Counted from the stretch's first letter, positions 15,401 to 30,400 are shown. The stretch is 64,000 nt of DNA from Orthonyx spaldingii (GCA_013397795.1 VZTJ01006074.1:783529-847528); one strand, 5' to 3'. Translations and numbers: made by a program. The notes: generated by a model from the sequence alone, not told the origin.

Positions 15401-18400
15401 GTCCCCCAAATGAATTATTGTTGAGTTGCGTAGGCAGAAAAAATGCCAGCACAGTTTTGAGTGGAAATGAAGCTAAAATCTGTTTTTATTTTCTTTTGAA
15501 AGTGCAGTGTCACTTTAATGTGACTGTTGTGTATAGACATGGGATTTTTTTTTTTTTAAAGAGGTTTCCAACAACAGAGTTAAGCAGTTCTCCTGTAGTT
15601 TAGCTCAGAATTGTTCCTATCATGTGTTTCTGCTTTGAAGTAGAAGTCTTACCTACAGGTATTGCAGATTTAGTAACTGCACTAATGATCTTTATTTAGA
15701 TTTGTGCCTGTGTCCTTGGGGTGTAAAGTCCCACACATCTCATCTAGTTTTCACAAAGCTATGCTGACTCCTCTCTGAGGGCTGTTGGAGTCTCAGCTCT
15801 CTGGGAGGCTGCAGATCCAATAACATGTGACAGGCTGGTTTGATACCGGGAAGTTGCACAAATATTAGTGCCAGCACAAGGGGGAGGGCATGAATTGCAC
15901 TGTGAGAAGGGACAGGAGAAGCCGGATCCTTCATGCAGCAATGGCCTGCACTTACTAAGAATTAAAGGGAGTGTAGCAGCCCATGTTGGCAGTTCTGCTG
16001 CGTGCACTGGGTGGTTAGGGTGGACTATGCACCCGTGCTTTTGTTGGACAGGTGAAATGAGTCCCACTTCTGCAGACATTGTGTCTCAGCCTCTTGTCTC
16101 AGAGGAGAAACTTCTTCAGTGCTCTTAGATGTGTGAGTAAACAATCATGTTTGGGTACAAATAATACAGATGTTCTGCTTGTTCTGATGATGTCACTTAG
16201 GCTAACATTATTTCATGAATGATTTTTCTCTGAAGAAAGAAGCTGCAAAAGCAGTGTTCTAAAGTAAGAAGTTGAGATATGTTTGTGGATTCTTACTACA
16301 GAAGGATTCTGTATTAGTTCTCCACAAATACACAGACTGATCCCTACAATAGTTATTCCAGGCTATAGCATCTATGTTTTATATCAGTGCTAGCATTAGA
16401 AATATATGGCTATGTGTTAGCAATATATTTTAAGTCAATATTTCCTAACTGTACTTTTTTCTATTGCTTTGCTAGTGCTTTTTTTTTATTTATGTTGATA
16501 TCACTTCTGCCTTCTCTAGCTTGAAGATGACATTGTTGTCAAGCAGAATTATTTCAGCACAATAAAAAATTTCGCACTTCAGCTCGCTTCTGAAGATTGG
16601 ATGATTCTAGAATTTTCTCAGCTGGGTTTCATTGGTAAGAAAATGTTCACTTTTGTATTTTGAAAGAACACATTCATCCTCAGACTGTGAATTAATAGTG
16701 ATCTGACTTCAAAGCTATCTTCCTTGTACTGGAAATAGACCAAGAAGTAGAAATTCATTGCCTTTTTTACAAACTCTGGTTTAGCTCATGATTGTTGCTT
16801 TTGCCCCTCATTTGTTTCATATACTTTTGTATGACTGTGGCAAACTCACACTGTGGGAAAAGAGGGCATTTTTATAAACAAAAGTTAATTTATAAAAATA
16901 CTAACAAACAAACCACAAGGCATGACTTATTTTTAATTTAGCTACTGTTAAAACAAAAATGTCATTAAAACGCAACTGACTGAAGTAAAGAAAAACCATG
17001 AAAAATAGCTCCACCTAAAACAACTTCATTAGTGTTTGTGTAAAAATTTCCAAGAATTAGCAGGCATCAGTTTGTTGCAAAGTCTGTTCTATCTTCATCT
17101 TTCTACTACATGAAGGAGAAGTTACGACAATCTGCTCCTTCCTGGATGCAGTCAGAGTCTGTCATTTGCAGTGAGCAAAAGTGAGAGAAGTTAATGCAGG
17201 ATCTCAGGTTGTTGTGGATCGACTGCCATGGTGCTGTGGAAATGAGGGTTCTTTGCTCTTACATTCATATTTTTTATTGAGAGATACTGGACTTAACGGA
17301 AAAGCAATGAAAGAGAAGTTTTGAAGGGATTTTACAAATCAAAAGGTTATTTCATTACTGCAGTGATGTGTCATGTTCTTTTAAAAAGTGACAAGCTGGA
17401 GATATGCAAGGAAGAATCAAAAGCTGGGGCAGACTTTGGAGATTGCTGTGGTCAACACAAACGATTCCAATATGCAGGCTGTAAGCTGAGTTCCGAACAG
17501 AAAGAAAATCCTATGTGTAACACAAGTGCAGCCCTGAGTTCTCTCATTCTCTTGGAAATTCTTGTTGTTCTCTTTCCTTTGGATCTAAAGCCATTTCCAG
17601 AGAATGGCTTCATTTTTACCTCTGTGACCCGTAATGGTTGTACTGAGAACTGAGAATGTTGGCACTACATGAATAAGTGCTATCCTGTTTCCAGCTCAGC
17701 ATCAGGTGTGCAATAGTTCCCTGACTTTCGGGGTCTCAGAGGTTCCTGGAGTAGAAAGGAAAACAGTAATTATCTGTCATACATGCTATGTTAGGGTACA
17801 GAATGTTACTTTGTAGACCAGTTTAACCTACAGAAACAATGGGGAGAAGGACAGGAAATGGGCAGAGTGAAGTCTCCTTATACACCTGGCCATCACCTAA
17901 CTGCTTTGGGCTACTATCAGAGATAAACCGTTGCTGAAATAATTATGGGATTGGTTCTGTGACCTCAGAGGTGGGAGAAATAGGAAATTGTGCTGCCTAA
18001 CATGGGAAAATAAGAATTTAAGTCGTTTACTCGCATCTTGCCCTAAATAAACTTGTCTCTTTGGTTTGGAAACCCCTCACAACGTTCTGTTATGTGTTAG
18101 CAGGGACTGGTTGAATACAGCATCTGATAAGACTTTGTTTCTGTTGTTGAATAGTTAAACACTAACCCAGACTTAGCCAATGATTTGAGTTTTAGCTCCA
18201 GTTTAATTTCACTTTAAGTATGAATTCTGTATGAAGTTCCCAGGCTATAGAATTTACATTTATTCTACATTTGCTTGATTTAGTAGTAGAGTGTGCTTGC
18301 TTACAAATTGCCACTTTATAAGAATGACACATCAAATGTGCATAAAGCCAATTTACACTTTAGGACATGCACTGTCTACCCCATGCAGTTGTATTCCAAG

Positions 18401-21400
18401 TAACTTAACTTGCTTAGTGTTTGTGTATTTCACACCCCCGCCCCTCCCCCCCCCTTTCTGTGCTCTGTGCTGTTATAGAGGGCACAGTGTTTAAGCCTGG
18501 TGGGGTAGGTAGATAGTGCTTAATACTGAGACTTAGCTTAGTCAAAAGCACAACTGTTTAAAAATATGTTGTTTTTCTATACTGTGTGTATACTTCTGGT
18601 CAGTGTGGGCTCTGAAAGTAGCTGTAGTTAAATTTAGTTGTTAGCTCCTGCTGCTTGCATTCCTGTTCTTTGTTCCTTGTATCATCTTTGTTTGCAGGAG
18701 AACTTCAGATGCATTTAGCTATGGCTGCACATCTTAACGTTGCTTTTCTACCTAGAAAATTAAATTAGGTTTTCTTCTTCTCCCAATTTAGGTACTTATC
18801 CTGTTTTTAAGTTTTGAGAGAAAAATTAGTATTCATGAAAGCAACTAAAACTTTTGACTCTGAGACACATTGGTGTGCTATAAGCACATATTGCATGGAA
18901 ATTTTATGCAAGCAATGTAGATTTGCCTCATCTCTGCTATCCCTTTATGGATCTTGATGCAGACTGATACTGTGGTAATTTGCAGATAAAGCAGATAATT
19001 TTGGGAGGAGCAACAGTAGTTTGTAACTGGGGATGAGTTTTATGTGTAGTTGTCCAAGAGAGAATGTAGAGCATTGAATTCACAGAGTCATGGAATGGCC
19101 TGGTTTGGAAACGACCTTAAAGATCATCCAGTTTCAACCCCCCTGCTAAGGGTAGGGATACCTTCCACTAGACCCAGTTGTTCAGAGCTCCATCCACCCT
19201 GGCTTTGAACACTTCCAGGGGTGGAGCATGCACAGCTTCTCTGGGCAGCTATTGTCTAGATACTACTGATACAGGAAGCTACTGATTGACTGTAAGCTAT
19301 TGGAAACCTTGATCAGCTTGCAAGTTTGCGAGGTAAAAATGTGGGATTTTTTGTCATAGTGTATTTCTGAACTGAAAATCTAATTTATGCAAGTGCTACA
19401 TGAGGAAGTGGGAAATGTAGCTATTTAGGCTGACAGCAGGATTATAGAATTCTGTCACCTCTGCCACAGAACAGACGTTGCTTCCTTTGGTTTTTTTTTA
19501 ATACTGAAAGCATAGTCTTAAGTGCTGTCAAGTATCTAATAAATAATGGGTGAGATGTGTGCTGTTTCCTTAAGAAGCTCTGTGGAAGGAGATGTATCTT
19601 TTGCTCTTCTGGATTCTGGTTTGCACTGCAAGCCCTGTGACATAATGTAGAAAAGTCTTACTAGCTTTTTGTGAGGAATAATGATTTGCCTTCCAACTGC
19701 CTGCAAGCTGAAGTGTTTTCCAGAGGAACTGCAATCCTTGCAATGTAGCTATAATGCCACCTGTCACAAACATTTAATGGAGTGATCTGAAATGACCTTT
19801 TGGTTGTCTTATACAGTTCCTCTGAGTCTTATTGTGCCATGATGTTTTAAGACCTGTTGTTCTGATTATTTTAAGTTGTTCTGATTGCAGTTTTGCTCAA
19901 GCTGTGCACATAGTTGAAGTTTGGGAAAGAATAGATCAAGTCATACATTTGAGCTTTAAGTAACTTCAAAGAGGTTCTGGTTTTAATGCCAGCAATTTTC
20001 ATATCATTAACAGGGAAAGCATTGAAAACATCAACTACAGCTAGAATATGTGGTTGCAGGTGTAAAATTATTGTTGGTATAGCCTCAGTATTAGTGATGT
20101 TTATGTGGAGAATTAAAATGAATGATTTAGATATTTGCAGTTCAGAGAACTAGAAAACAAAGTGTTGCATTTTGTGTGTGCCATGTATTTGCCAGCAAAA
20201 TACTGAGAGGACCAGAATAATTCACTAAGGATGGCCTTTAAAAGGACTGAAAAATTAAGAGAAGCCTTGGCAGGGCGCAATAAATAGCAGAAAGTGTTCC
20301 ACAGGGAGTTTTTTTCAGTCTTGACTGTCACTTTTATCAATATAGATACAAAATGTATACTTTCTCCATATTGTTTATCTCTAGGCTTTTATGAAGCAAG
20401 ATTTTACCTTTGACTCTTAATTCTTTCAGATTTTGACGTTTCTTCACAATGGTAGGTTGTATGCACCCATAATCTGAAAGCGCTGAAGTTTTGTCAGCAG
20501 AGCATCCTGGATTTTGGTCTGTTCCCATGTACTGTACCAAGTGCATGAACATGGTGGGAGATGAGCCATCGCTTCAGTTCTTTCATGGAGTTTTCAGTTT
20601 GAGGCAGTGCGTGTTGACTGCAGTTCTTTGCTTAGGTCTCTTTGGCTTGGTGATTCTTGACTGCCTGTTGGGGATGGCCAATGGGCAACCTGTAGGCTGG
20701 ATTTGGATGGTGTCTCAATGGTTTTGTGGCTCACAGCACTTTCCTCATGTGCTGCTGCATGGGAGCTGCAGGACAGAAGGACATTGACAAATGCTTGTTC
20801 TTTGCTGTGGCTGTGCCCTAGGGAAGCCAGGCTGCTGCTGCTGGTCTTGCTTAGGAGAGACTGGACAAGGGCTTGGCTGATTTGGATTCAGAGGCACTGG
20901 GTATTGGATCTGTGCAGTAGGAGTGGTACTGGGCTGGTTTCCATCACAAGGACTAGATGTGAACAGTCAGGGATCCAGAGCTTTCAAGACCTGTTTTACC
21001 AGAGACTTCACTGGAGAGCTCTGGTTTTGAGCTGCTGTAGGAAGACTGTTCTGATGGAAAAAAGCAAAACATGGATTCATGGCAGAGCTGCTGGTTGGTG
21101 GTGTCCTGAGATAGAAATGACAGATGAGTGAGGCAATATTATACAGAGGGACGAGAGGCTCAGGCCAAACTGTGTCAAGCTGTGTGTGGAAGGTGGTGAC
21201 AGCATTTCAGAAAGTGATATATGGATGTCTGTCCATGGTTTCTGAAGGAAGACAAGCGGTTGTCTTGGGATCAGGGTGTTTCCTGTTCATCTTTGCTCCA
21301 GTGGTCCTTAGGAAGTAATGTGAGAAGACTGTCTCCACTGTTGAACACTTCCGTGGTGCTGGGCAGTGCAATGCAGAGAGGCCACTTGGGTCTAAAGATG

Positions 21401-24400
21401 CCAGTGGGAACAGCCGGCTTACCTGGCTTATTCTGACTAGCTACAGTTGGATGTATCGGGGTGGCTTCTTTGGCTGGTTGGTTTGTTTGTTTGTGTTTGC
21501 TTGGGTTTTGTTTGTTTGCTTGTTTACTTTTCCCTGGTGTGCCCTGTGACATCACCATGGAAATTAGATTATTCCCCAAGTCTGGGGTGGTTGACTGCAT
21601 GTGGACAGTAGAGTGCTGGCCTAGAAGAAACTGCCTCTGGGCCTGGACAAGTTTGCCATGTGGAAGTAAATAATTCATTGATATCCTGTTTCTATTTTAG
21701 ATAACATTAGGATAAATTAGGGATAAGAGTAAATTCTTACTCTTACCTTCAGTCATATTCTCAGTTTACTTCATTGTAGGATCCTGTACCTTCATGCCGA
21801 GTTCTAAGTGACATGGTCTGTGAGTGAGCACAAGTAAAGACAATAATCCTTGTTCTTCAGAAGATGAGCTAGTCAAAGGAAAAAATGTCAGTATGATTCT
21901 TCTGCTCCCTTGGGCAGAAGAAGAACAGGATTCTAGAGCATCATGGCTCTGTATAGATCCTGGAGCATAAACTGTATCTTCAGTCTGCTTGCATTGAGAT
22001 TAGAGCAGTATTGTGGGGATATTTCTGTCGTCTGACTCTCATCGTATTGTGCCTCTCTCTGACACCACATGGAAGGGTGCACTTCTATGGAAACAGATGT
22101 GACTGACAGACTGCCTCAGCAGGTGTCACCTAGAAATGATGGTTTCAGTCCCATAAAAATCCCAGAAACATCTGATTAGTCCCATTTGTTAGCTGGTGTT
22201 TTATTAGGGCTTACCGTATTTTTCTCTTCTCCTGCCCTATGCCATTCAAAGTACTAGGCAGAGATGAATCACCAGGAAAATTGGGTGTCTGTTAGTTGGA
22301 AGTGTGACAAGCTGAAAGCTGCTATTCTGCATGACTACTTTACACAATATTTAATTAATAATATGATTGTTTCCTACCTGTTTTAAAATATTTACTTCCA
22401 CAAATAATGTTACACAATGTGACAATATAGTGTGTAAATACTAAGAATGTACTAATAAATATAATAACATCTTTCTTATGTCTTTCAAGAATAAAGCTTT
22501 GCACTTGTCCTTAGCTTAGTAAGAGTTGCCGCTTGAGTAGTGAGAGTTTCAAATTTTAGTTACAGAGTATTTCCATGTGGAGATACCTATTTGAGGACCT
22601 CATTGCAACAGCCACTTAAAAGTGATGACAATGGTTTTGCTTTATAAAGGGCTGGATGGAAGGTTTCTATAAAGGGCAACTTTGATATAGCAATGTCGAA
22701 TCAGTTAATGTTTTACCACATTACCTTCTCCACCCAAGTGTGTAAATGCTCTACTATAATGAGTATAGCATCATTCTAACAGGTGAAATAATGGGTACTT
22801 TAGTCAGATGCTTCTTCCATATTTGTTGTATGGCATCATGATGTAGTCTCACTCAGACACCTCCAAACTCATCTCAGAATTCCCATTGAGTATTCTTCCA
22901 TTGGCTTTCTTGTCCAATTTCACACAAGTCATAAAGAAAAGAGATACATCAAACCTGCTTTCTGAAAAGGGCAAGGCTCTTTAAGTGATCTCCACTTAAC
23001 ATCTACTCCAGCTGGTTTTCCTAAGAGTAGGGGAAGAGATTAGAACCTCTACCACTTGTCGAACTTGTTATTTAGAAAGCCTATGAAGGCCTCTTCACAA
23101 GTGGAAAAAAAACCCCAAAACATTTCCCATACCTGTGTGCTGTGTGTTAGTGTGTTGTACAGGACTCTGAAATGTGGAGAGACAGAAGACTTGCACTGGA
23201 GAAGAGCTCCTGTGGACTCTGATCCATTGATGCACACATGCCCCAAGAGCCTAACCCTGTTTAGTCCAGCACTGCCCACATCTCAGCAACATCTGCAGAA
23301 CTGAACCACTTCAGCTGGTGTCTTTCTGAGAGATTCCTTGTTATGTAATGTATTTCTTCCTCGCCTTCTCCGTTGTAACCTAGCAAAGACTTCAGATTTC
23401 ATCTGCAAACCTGGTGATGTTTTCTGAATCTGCCCTGAAATCTGCAACTGCCTTTGGTGTTTTAGCTAGGCATATGGTTATAGAATCATTTTGGTTGAAA
23501 AAGACCTCAAAGATCATCAAGTCAAGCCACTAACTCAGCACTAAATCTACCACTAAACCATGTCCCCAAGTGCCACATCTACATGTCTTTTAAATACCTC
23601 CAGAGCTGGTGCCTGAAGCATTCCCCTCAGCAGTGTGTTCTAACGCTTCGGTGCAGTCCCTGGTACATGCACTTGTCAGTCTATCTTCAGCCTTGGACTG
23701 CCCCACTCCCAGTTGTGTTGCCCCTGGTAGCAGTGCCTTCATAGAAGGCACCTTTTTCAAGTTCTGCATTCAGTTGAACACAACAGTCTGGTGTACTGTG
23801 GCCACCTTTCTCTTCAGACACCTCTACTGGCAGAGAAGTGTGTTCCACAACCATGTAGGTGATTGCTCATGTTGGTATTAAATAGACTTTCTTCATCAAC
23901 AGTAAGTTTCCTTCTTTTGCAAAGGCCTTCCTTAAGCCTCACAGTCTGCAGTATTCCCAAGAATCCTTTTGGACAGTACCACCCAGAAGTCCTGCTGATG
24001 GCCTGTGCACTGCAGAAAAAGACTCTGGTCACTGTAGGATGTCTCTTTTTGATTTGCATTCTGGATATGTTCTGGTAGCTTCCTTCTGTCCCTTTGATTT
24101 CCTGCCCAGAAAGATCTGAAGTTAGTGGTAGGTGTTCCATCTGTGCTTTTTGTACCTGCAGAAGCTGAAATTGTGTAGCTGGACATATGACGCTTGAAAC
24201 GGCTACTCGTCTCAGGTGCTTGAGCTTACACATGAGATGGGGAATAATAGGTGGCAATCCATAACTCTCTCTGTTTTTTCAAACTGACAGTTTCAATTCT
24301 TAAGGAGACTGTGTTGTGGCACATTGAATATACACTGAATATTTTGATAGCACCAAGATTTTTGACAACAAGTTCTTGTTCGAATAGTTGTTTTATTTAG

Positions 24401-27400
24401 TTGAAAGGTATGGAACTTACAAAAACATTGAAATTTCAAGTTGTTTATTGCTAACATGTCTTAGCACAAATGTATCTTCTGCTATCTCATTGACTTCAAA
24501 AGACAATGTTGTCTCTAATGTAAAGTAACTCCAGTTATTCTTAATGTCACCTACAGGTAAAATGTTCCAGTCTCCAGATATCACTCTTATTGTAGAGTTC
24601 ATATTTATGTTTTATAAGGAGAAACCTATTGATTGGCTCCTGGACCATATCCTCTGGGTGAAAGTGTGTAATCCTGAGAAAGATGCTGTAAGTTTATTTT
24701 TATTATAAAGCTTGTAAGATGTTTTCACAATGATGAATGAGTTGATTTTTGTGAGCTGAAAGCCAGCACAGTGTACATTATGGTTACTGCATGTTATGGA
24801 AGAGTCTTGCTTCCTGCCAAGATTTTTATCTCAAAAAAGAACTTTAGAGAGACAGTTCTCAGGGGCATAATAACTGTTACTGCTTCAGATTTTGGAGATG
24901 GGTGCAATAAGGATGAAAAGCAAAAGTCCAGTTAGATTCTATGTGTAACAGTCTTAAAATAAACTTGTACATACAACCACCAGTGAGGCTCTGCAGAATG
25001 CCACTGCTTGGACAGCAGTCTTGGAGAAGGTTCCAAATGGGGAATAAACTTCAGATTTTTGTCCTTCATTTCTCAAGCAACACCCTTGCTGAAAGACTGA
25101 ATAAATGGATTCTGTGCAGGAACCCTGAACAGTATTATATTTGTACAGTAATCTTGGTTGATTTCTGAAATGAAAAAAAGAAAAACTGGATAAATAGGCC
25201 TAGGTTCTTACCTTGTGTTGGTTTTTACTAATGTGTTGTTTTGTTTTTGGTTTTTTATCCCACCCTTACCTTCCCCCCCACCATTTCAGAAACATTGTGA
25301 TCGACAGAAATCTAACCTACGGATACGCTTCAGGCCTTCTCTTTTCCAGCATGTTGGCCTCCACTCTTCTCTAGCAGGGAAGATCCAGAAACTCACAGTT
25401 AGTAGACAATATTTCCCTTCCTTTACAGAGCAGGCTAATTAAATAAAAAACATTGTGGTGATGGAGAAAACAAGCCTTTTCTTGTTGTCTTGCATCTTCA
25501 AGCATGATGTACATTGCTCCAGCTGGAATTAAATCTGATACAGACTGGTTACTATAAAGTAGATGATGTGCTAGTCCAGCTTATTTGTGTGGATTTTTCC
25601 TAGGGGATATTTTTAAAACTTTTTTTTACTTTAATTACATGTACATCTTACTAATCGGTACAAGATCTGGTGCACCTAAAATGAGTAATGCATTCATTTT
25701 CCGTTTTATGCCAGTGTTTGTTTTAAAGTGTAACCACTTGAGAAAAGAACATAATAAACAAAGTTGTCTGATCAGCATGATGTTTGTCTGTCTTTCAATT
25801 AGGATAAAGACTTCCTGAAACCATTACTGCATAAAATCCACGTGAATCCACCTGCAGAGGTTTCGACATCTTTAAAAGTCTACCAGGGGCACACGCTAGA
25901 AAAAACCTACGTAGGGGAAGATTTTTTCTGGGCTGTCACGCCAGTTGCTGGAGATTATATTCTCTTTAAATTTGACAAGCCAGTCAATGTAGAAAGGTTA
26001 GTAATTACTTGCCGTTGGTCTCATCTATGAAGTTGCTTGTGCCAAGAATGCTTGAAGATAGAATTTGGGGCTGTCGTTATAATGTGAAGTGAAATGGTGT
26101 TTGGGGGAAAAGGACATTTGGAGTTCAGCTGGAACTGTGATCATTACTGTCTTCCCTCTAATTCTTTTACTATGGTAAATTTTGTCTTGATTTTAAATTT
26201 TTTTTTTTCATTTAATCTGGAGCCTCTTGAAAAAGGCAGTGCAAAACCAGTGCTTCCCTGACACAGAGAATTTAAGCCAATCTGGTTCTATTTGTATTTG
26301 GTTAGTCTGCTTCTAATTACAGAGCAATTGTATACCATGGTATGTGGTACAGTATGTTGTGCCCTGTGGCCTTGGTCCCTTGGTTGTCCAGATCAGAAAT
26401 CTTGCAGAAGTGTATCAGGATGTCCCCAGACCTGAAAGCTGGAAACTCTGACGGGTAATATTTTTAAGATGTAGCTTTAGGGCTTGAAAAATGTCACCGT
26501 ACTAAGATTCCAAGTTGACCTATTTAAAAATATTAAAATGTAACAAAAAAGAAAGTGGGTTCGTGCTTCAAAAATACAAATATCTGAGATTTGTTGGAGG
26601 ACTAAAGAGGACTTCTTTTTCGTTACTGGTCAGGTTAATTAAGGATAATAGAGTTATCACTGTAGAGATTAGTCATCCTTTTTGTTTTATTGAGACTCAT
26701 ATGCTGCTTTGCTAGCTACTGTCTTGCCAACATAGCAATTCAAGGTTTATAAAATACATAGTTTATTTAATGTCTGTTTAAGTGGTGCAATGTTAGTGGA
26801 TTCCTTTTCTCCTTACTTCACACACCTTACATGGCTTTTTTTAGGCCAATACCTATAGCCTGGTAGAACAAAGTTTCTTTGAATCAGTTTGACTAGATGT
26901 TTTTCTTGTGAAGGAGCCCTTTTTGCTCTCCTGAACGGAATCCAATTAGTCAACTTGTGTACCTTGGTACATAATCAAAGGCTAAGTCTTCACCTTGGCT
27001 TAGCACAACAGTGAGAATCAGTAGTTTCCTTGTTACTGTGTTGTTCCAAACTAGTCTGACTTACGAAACTCAAGGTTGTTGTTTGAGATGTCAGATTACT
27101 CTCTGTTGATTGCTGTGCCTTAAAAGATTTTTCTGGTTAGCTTCCCGAGGTGCCTGTGTTGAGGAACATAACTGCCACATTTCCTTGGACTAAAAGCAAA
27201 ATATTTATTCTGTGCCAATAATTTAAAAATACATTCTTTGATACCTGTTGCCTTAATGCTGAAGGGAACTAGGGAAATGAGAAATTACTAATTATCTTTG
27301 TAAAAGGTTGTAAAATAATGTTCGTTGTTGTGCCCTGGAAAATTGTAGCCAGGCCTAAGGTAGTTAAGTCCACTTGCTGTGGTAAGACTAGTCTTAGCAG

Positions 27401-30400
27401 TAAAGGATTATATGTTTGGGTTTTTTGGGGGGAAAAATAGGGGTTTTTTTCAGGGTCTTGTTTGTTTGGTTTGGGGTTTTTTTTGTTTGTAGGGATTTGT
27501 TTTGGTTTTTTGGGGGGTGTTGTTTTTTGGGGTTTTTTTGTTTGTTTTCTGTGTCATTGTTTTGGGGGTTTTTGTGGTTGTGTGTTTTTTCTGGAAGTTT
27601 TTTCATTTTGTGGGGGTTTTTGGTTTGTGGGTTTTTTGTTTGGTTTGTTGTTTGGTTTGGGGTTTGTTTTTGTTTTTTTCCTTGTTTGTTTTGTTATTTT
27701 TATTTATTGAAGAAATGCATCTTACTTTTAGAAGAAAGGAAACATCTTGCATTCTGTTGCTTCCTCAAGGGAAGTCCACAAGTTAGAATGATGCTACCTA
27801 CTCAGCTATCATTGTAAGCCATTTCAAAGTTTATTATGACTTTTAGCTTCTGTTGCCACGGTGTCCTCAAAAATACAGTGTTTTGCCTTTCTGAAGTCAG
27901 TGATTGATTTACAGATGTTATAATTTCAAATTGTTGGGGACTTGTTTTTGTTTGTCTGTGTAACTTGAGCAGCAGCTGCAGAATTTGGCAAGTGCAGGTC
28001 TAGTAGAGCAATGGAGTTTCCTGATATTTCAAGGATGCTTGCTGAGGCAGTGAAAAATAAAACTGTGGCTGGCAGGTTCAAAGACAGAAAAGGGAAAATG
28101 GACCAAGCATTAGGAATATTTACGTGGTGGGGAAATGCATCTGATAGTGGGAATTAAGAGTAGAAAACACACTTTTGATAGCGAGCTTGTGTCTGTGAAA
28201 AGATGCAACAGGCTTTTTTTTTTTTTTCTTTTTTTTTTCCTAAGTAATAGAAAAGCTCTTTGAATTTAAAGGAAGTTTTGTCTGCCAAGTCAGTTTGAGG
28301 TGTAACTGCTTAGTAACTCCCCTAATCAATTCATGATGAGGAAGGTTTTTAATGGAAATACTGACCACAGCTCTGACTGAATAAATGGCACATCTGTTAC
28401 ACTGTGACAGAGCACTGACTTGTTCCTGTAGTTTATTTTTCCACACGAAATGTTTTGCTGAACTGAATTTGAGTTTTCTACAGTTTAGTAATTAGCTTTC
28501 ATTAAGTCTTTTAATATTTAATTTTTGAGATCTGAGAATACTATCAGGGATAACACTGGCAAGGATCTCTTAACTTAAAGTGAGAACTGAGCTCACTTCA
28601 CTGATCAGAAAGTAACATTTGTGCCTATTTTATGCAAGACCTGGCTGGCAGATTCCTGCTGAATATTGAACAGTCAAATAGATGGTGCTTGTTCTAGACA
28701 ATACCTGGAGAACAGGGATGTGTAAATTGAAACATTCTAATGCTTACTTTAGTAACAGCTCTTGTACTGAAACTTTCTAGGTGTTTTTCCAAGCAAAAGT
28801 TCTCCAGTCAAAACACTAAAGTCCCTTAATAGTAATCTAGGGTCTCATCCTTTGCAATGAGAAAATACATACATTTCTTTCAGTAGAAAATCCTTGAGAA
28901 GGAGAATAGATTGAAGGATGTTCCTCTTAAAAACAAATTGCACAACAGTGCTGAAGGTATGGTTTGGTTTGGCTTTTTTTTTTAAATTAAGGGATGGACT
29001 GTTCTTTAAATGCTCAAAACAACATCATAAAGATAAGAAATACAGAATTTCTGTTCCCTCAAATTGTTACATAATTATTGAAATCCACTTTGCTGTTTTG
29101 GTATGTATGCTGCTGTTCCAAGCACAGATTTAATTATTAAAACTGACAGTTATATTTAAGAGTTTCTTTACAAATCAGTCAAAACACATCTGAGAAAGAC
29201 ATTCAATTGCAGCACTTAAGTGATGCTGGTGTCCATCATCATCATAACCATTTCTTTTTTGACTAAGTTTCAGAGTCCTCCCTCGAGGTGTGGTTGACAC
29301 AAATCAGATGTTGTTTTCAAAGAACATATCCACTAATTACTTTGAGAAAGCCCTTGGAAGTACATAACCTATGGCTGTTTGAATTAGATTATATTTACAC
29401 TTGTTAGCTTTTCTGGAATAGGAATTTAGAATGGATATTTTTAAAGGGGGCTTCACGTTTGCTTCAGTATAAATGGATCTCAAATGTTGATCTTTATTTT
29501 AAAAGAAAAAAGCTGCAGGAAAAGACAGGTATGTGTTTTATACTGTGGAAAAAAAAGAAATACCAAAAACCAAAACTCACCCCAACTGCACTAATATACA
29601 TATATACATTTGCTTTACGTTTTTAAAATATGAGGCTCATTGTTTCTTGCATGTAACTGCTTCACAGAATCATCAAGGTTAGAAGAGACCTTCAAGGTCA
29701 TCTAGTCCAACCATCAACCCAGCATCCCTTTAACTTTATGCCTAAGTACCACAGAGTTGCCTCTTGGAAGCTTCCAGAGATGGTGGCTACATCACCTCCC
29801 TGGGCATTATTCCAATGCCTGACTGCTCTTTCAGTGAAAAAGATATTTCTAATATCTAATCAGAACCTCCCCTGATGCAACATAAGGCCATTTCGTCTTG
29901 TCCTTCCCACTGAGACATGGTAGAAGACACTGACCCTCACCTGGCTCCAACCTCCTTTCAGGCATTTCGAGAGAGTTTGAGCCTCCTTTTCTCCAGGCTA
30001 AACACCCCCTGCTCCCTCAGCTGCTCCTTCACAGGACTTGTGCTCCAGACCCTTCTGCAATACTGCTTTGTAGCGTTGCTTTGAATATTTTCAAAAGGAT
30101 TAGCAGTTTGCTCTTTTTAGGGGAGGGGAAACGTGTTTCTGTTTGTGGTGTTGGGTTTTTTCTTTCCCCTTCCCCCATCACTGCTTTGAACTCCATAGTT
30201 GCCCCATAGTTGGTTGGCCTCTCCTTTTAGCAAGTTACTGAGTAGGCATCCTAATGTGACATTGACCATTAATAAAGTGATTTTATAAGGTACAACTTGC
30301 TGACTGGAATTTCAGTTTTAAGGTGAAATCTTAATACTTTGACAAACCAGCTTGTAGATTGCATTTACTAGCTTGTGCTCTGATATTGGCATAGATAGTG

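Larger units (their letters stand above)
13763..16519 (+). other. Three short MGAT4A introns (13763-14320, 14435-15049, 15126-16519)
   Basis: Unique AT-rich sequence between closely spaced exons. The third intron holds a GC-richer block at 15740-16130 that is open on both strands but matches nothing I know. A T-rich CAG acceptor look-alike at 14889-14898 is followed by a short frame that stops and fits no MGAT4A segment. Confidence 0.75.
16635..24556 (+). other. MGAT4A intron (7.9 kb)
   Basis: Contains two antisense CR1 fragments (19079-19262 and 23478-23660), a C-rich tract at 18434-18456, and a GC-richer unrecognised block at about 20490-21680 with open frames on both strands. The segment 23660-24260 next to the second CR1 is also moderately GC-rich and unassigned. 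No exon of another gene is recognised. Confidence 0.75.

Noticed and set aside
23814..24257. 147-codon - strand frame
   Set aside because: Overlapped by + strand frames of similar quality, no splice or start context, and next to a CR1 fragment.
27394..27817. Phe/Gly/Cys-rich frames of 70 to 133 codons
   Set aside because: They come from the T/G-rich low-complexity tract, where stops are rare by composition.
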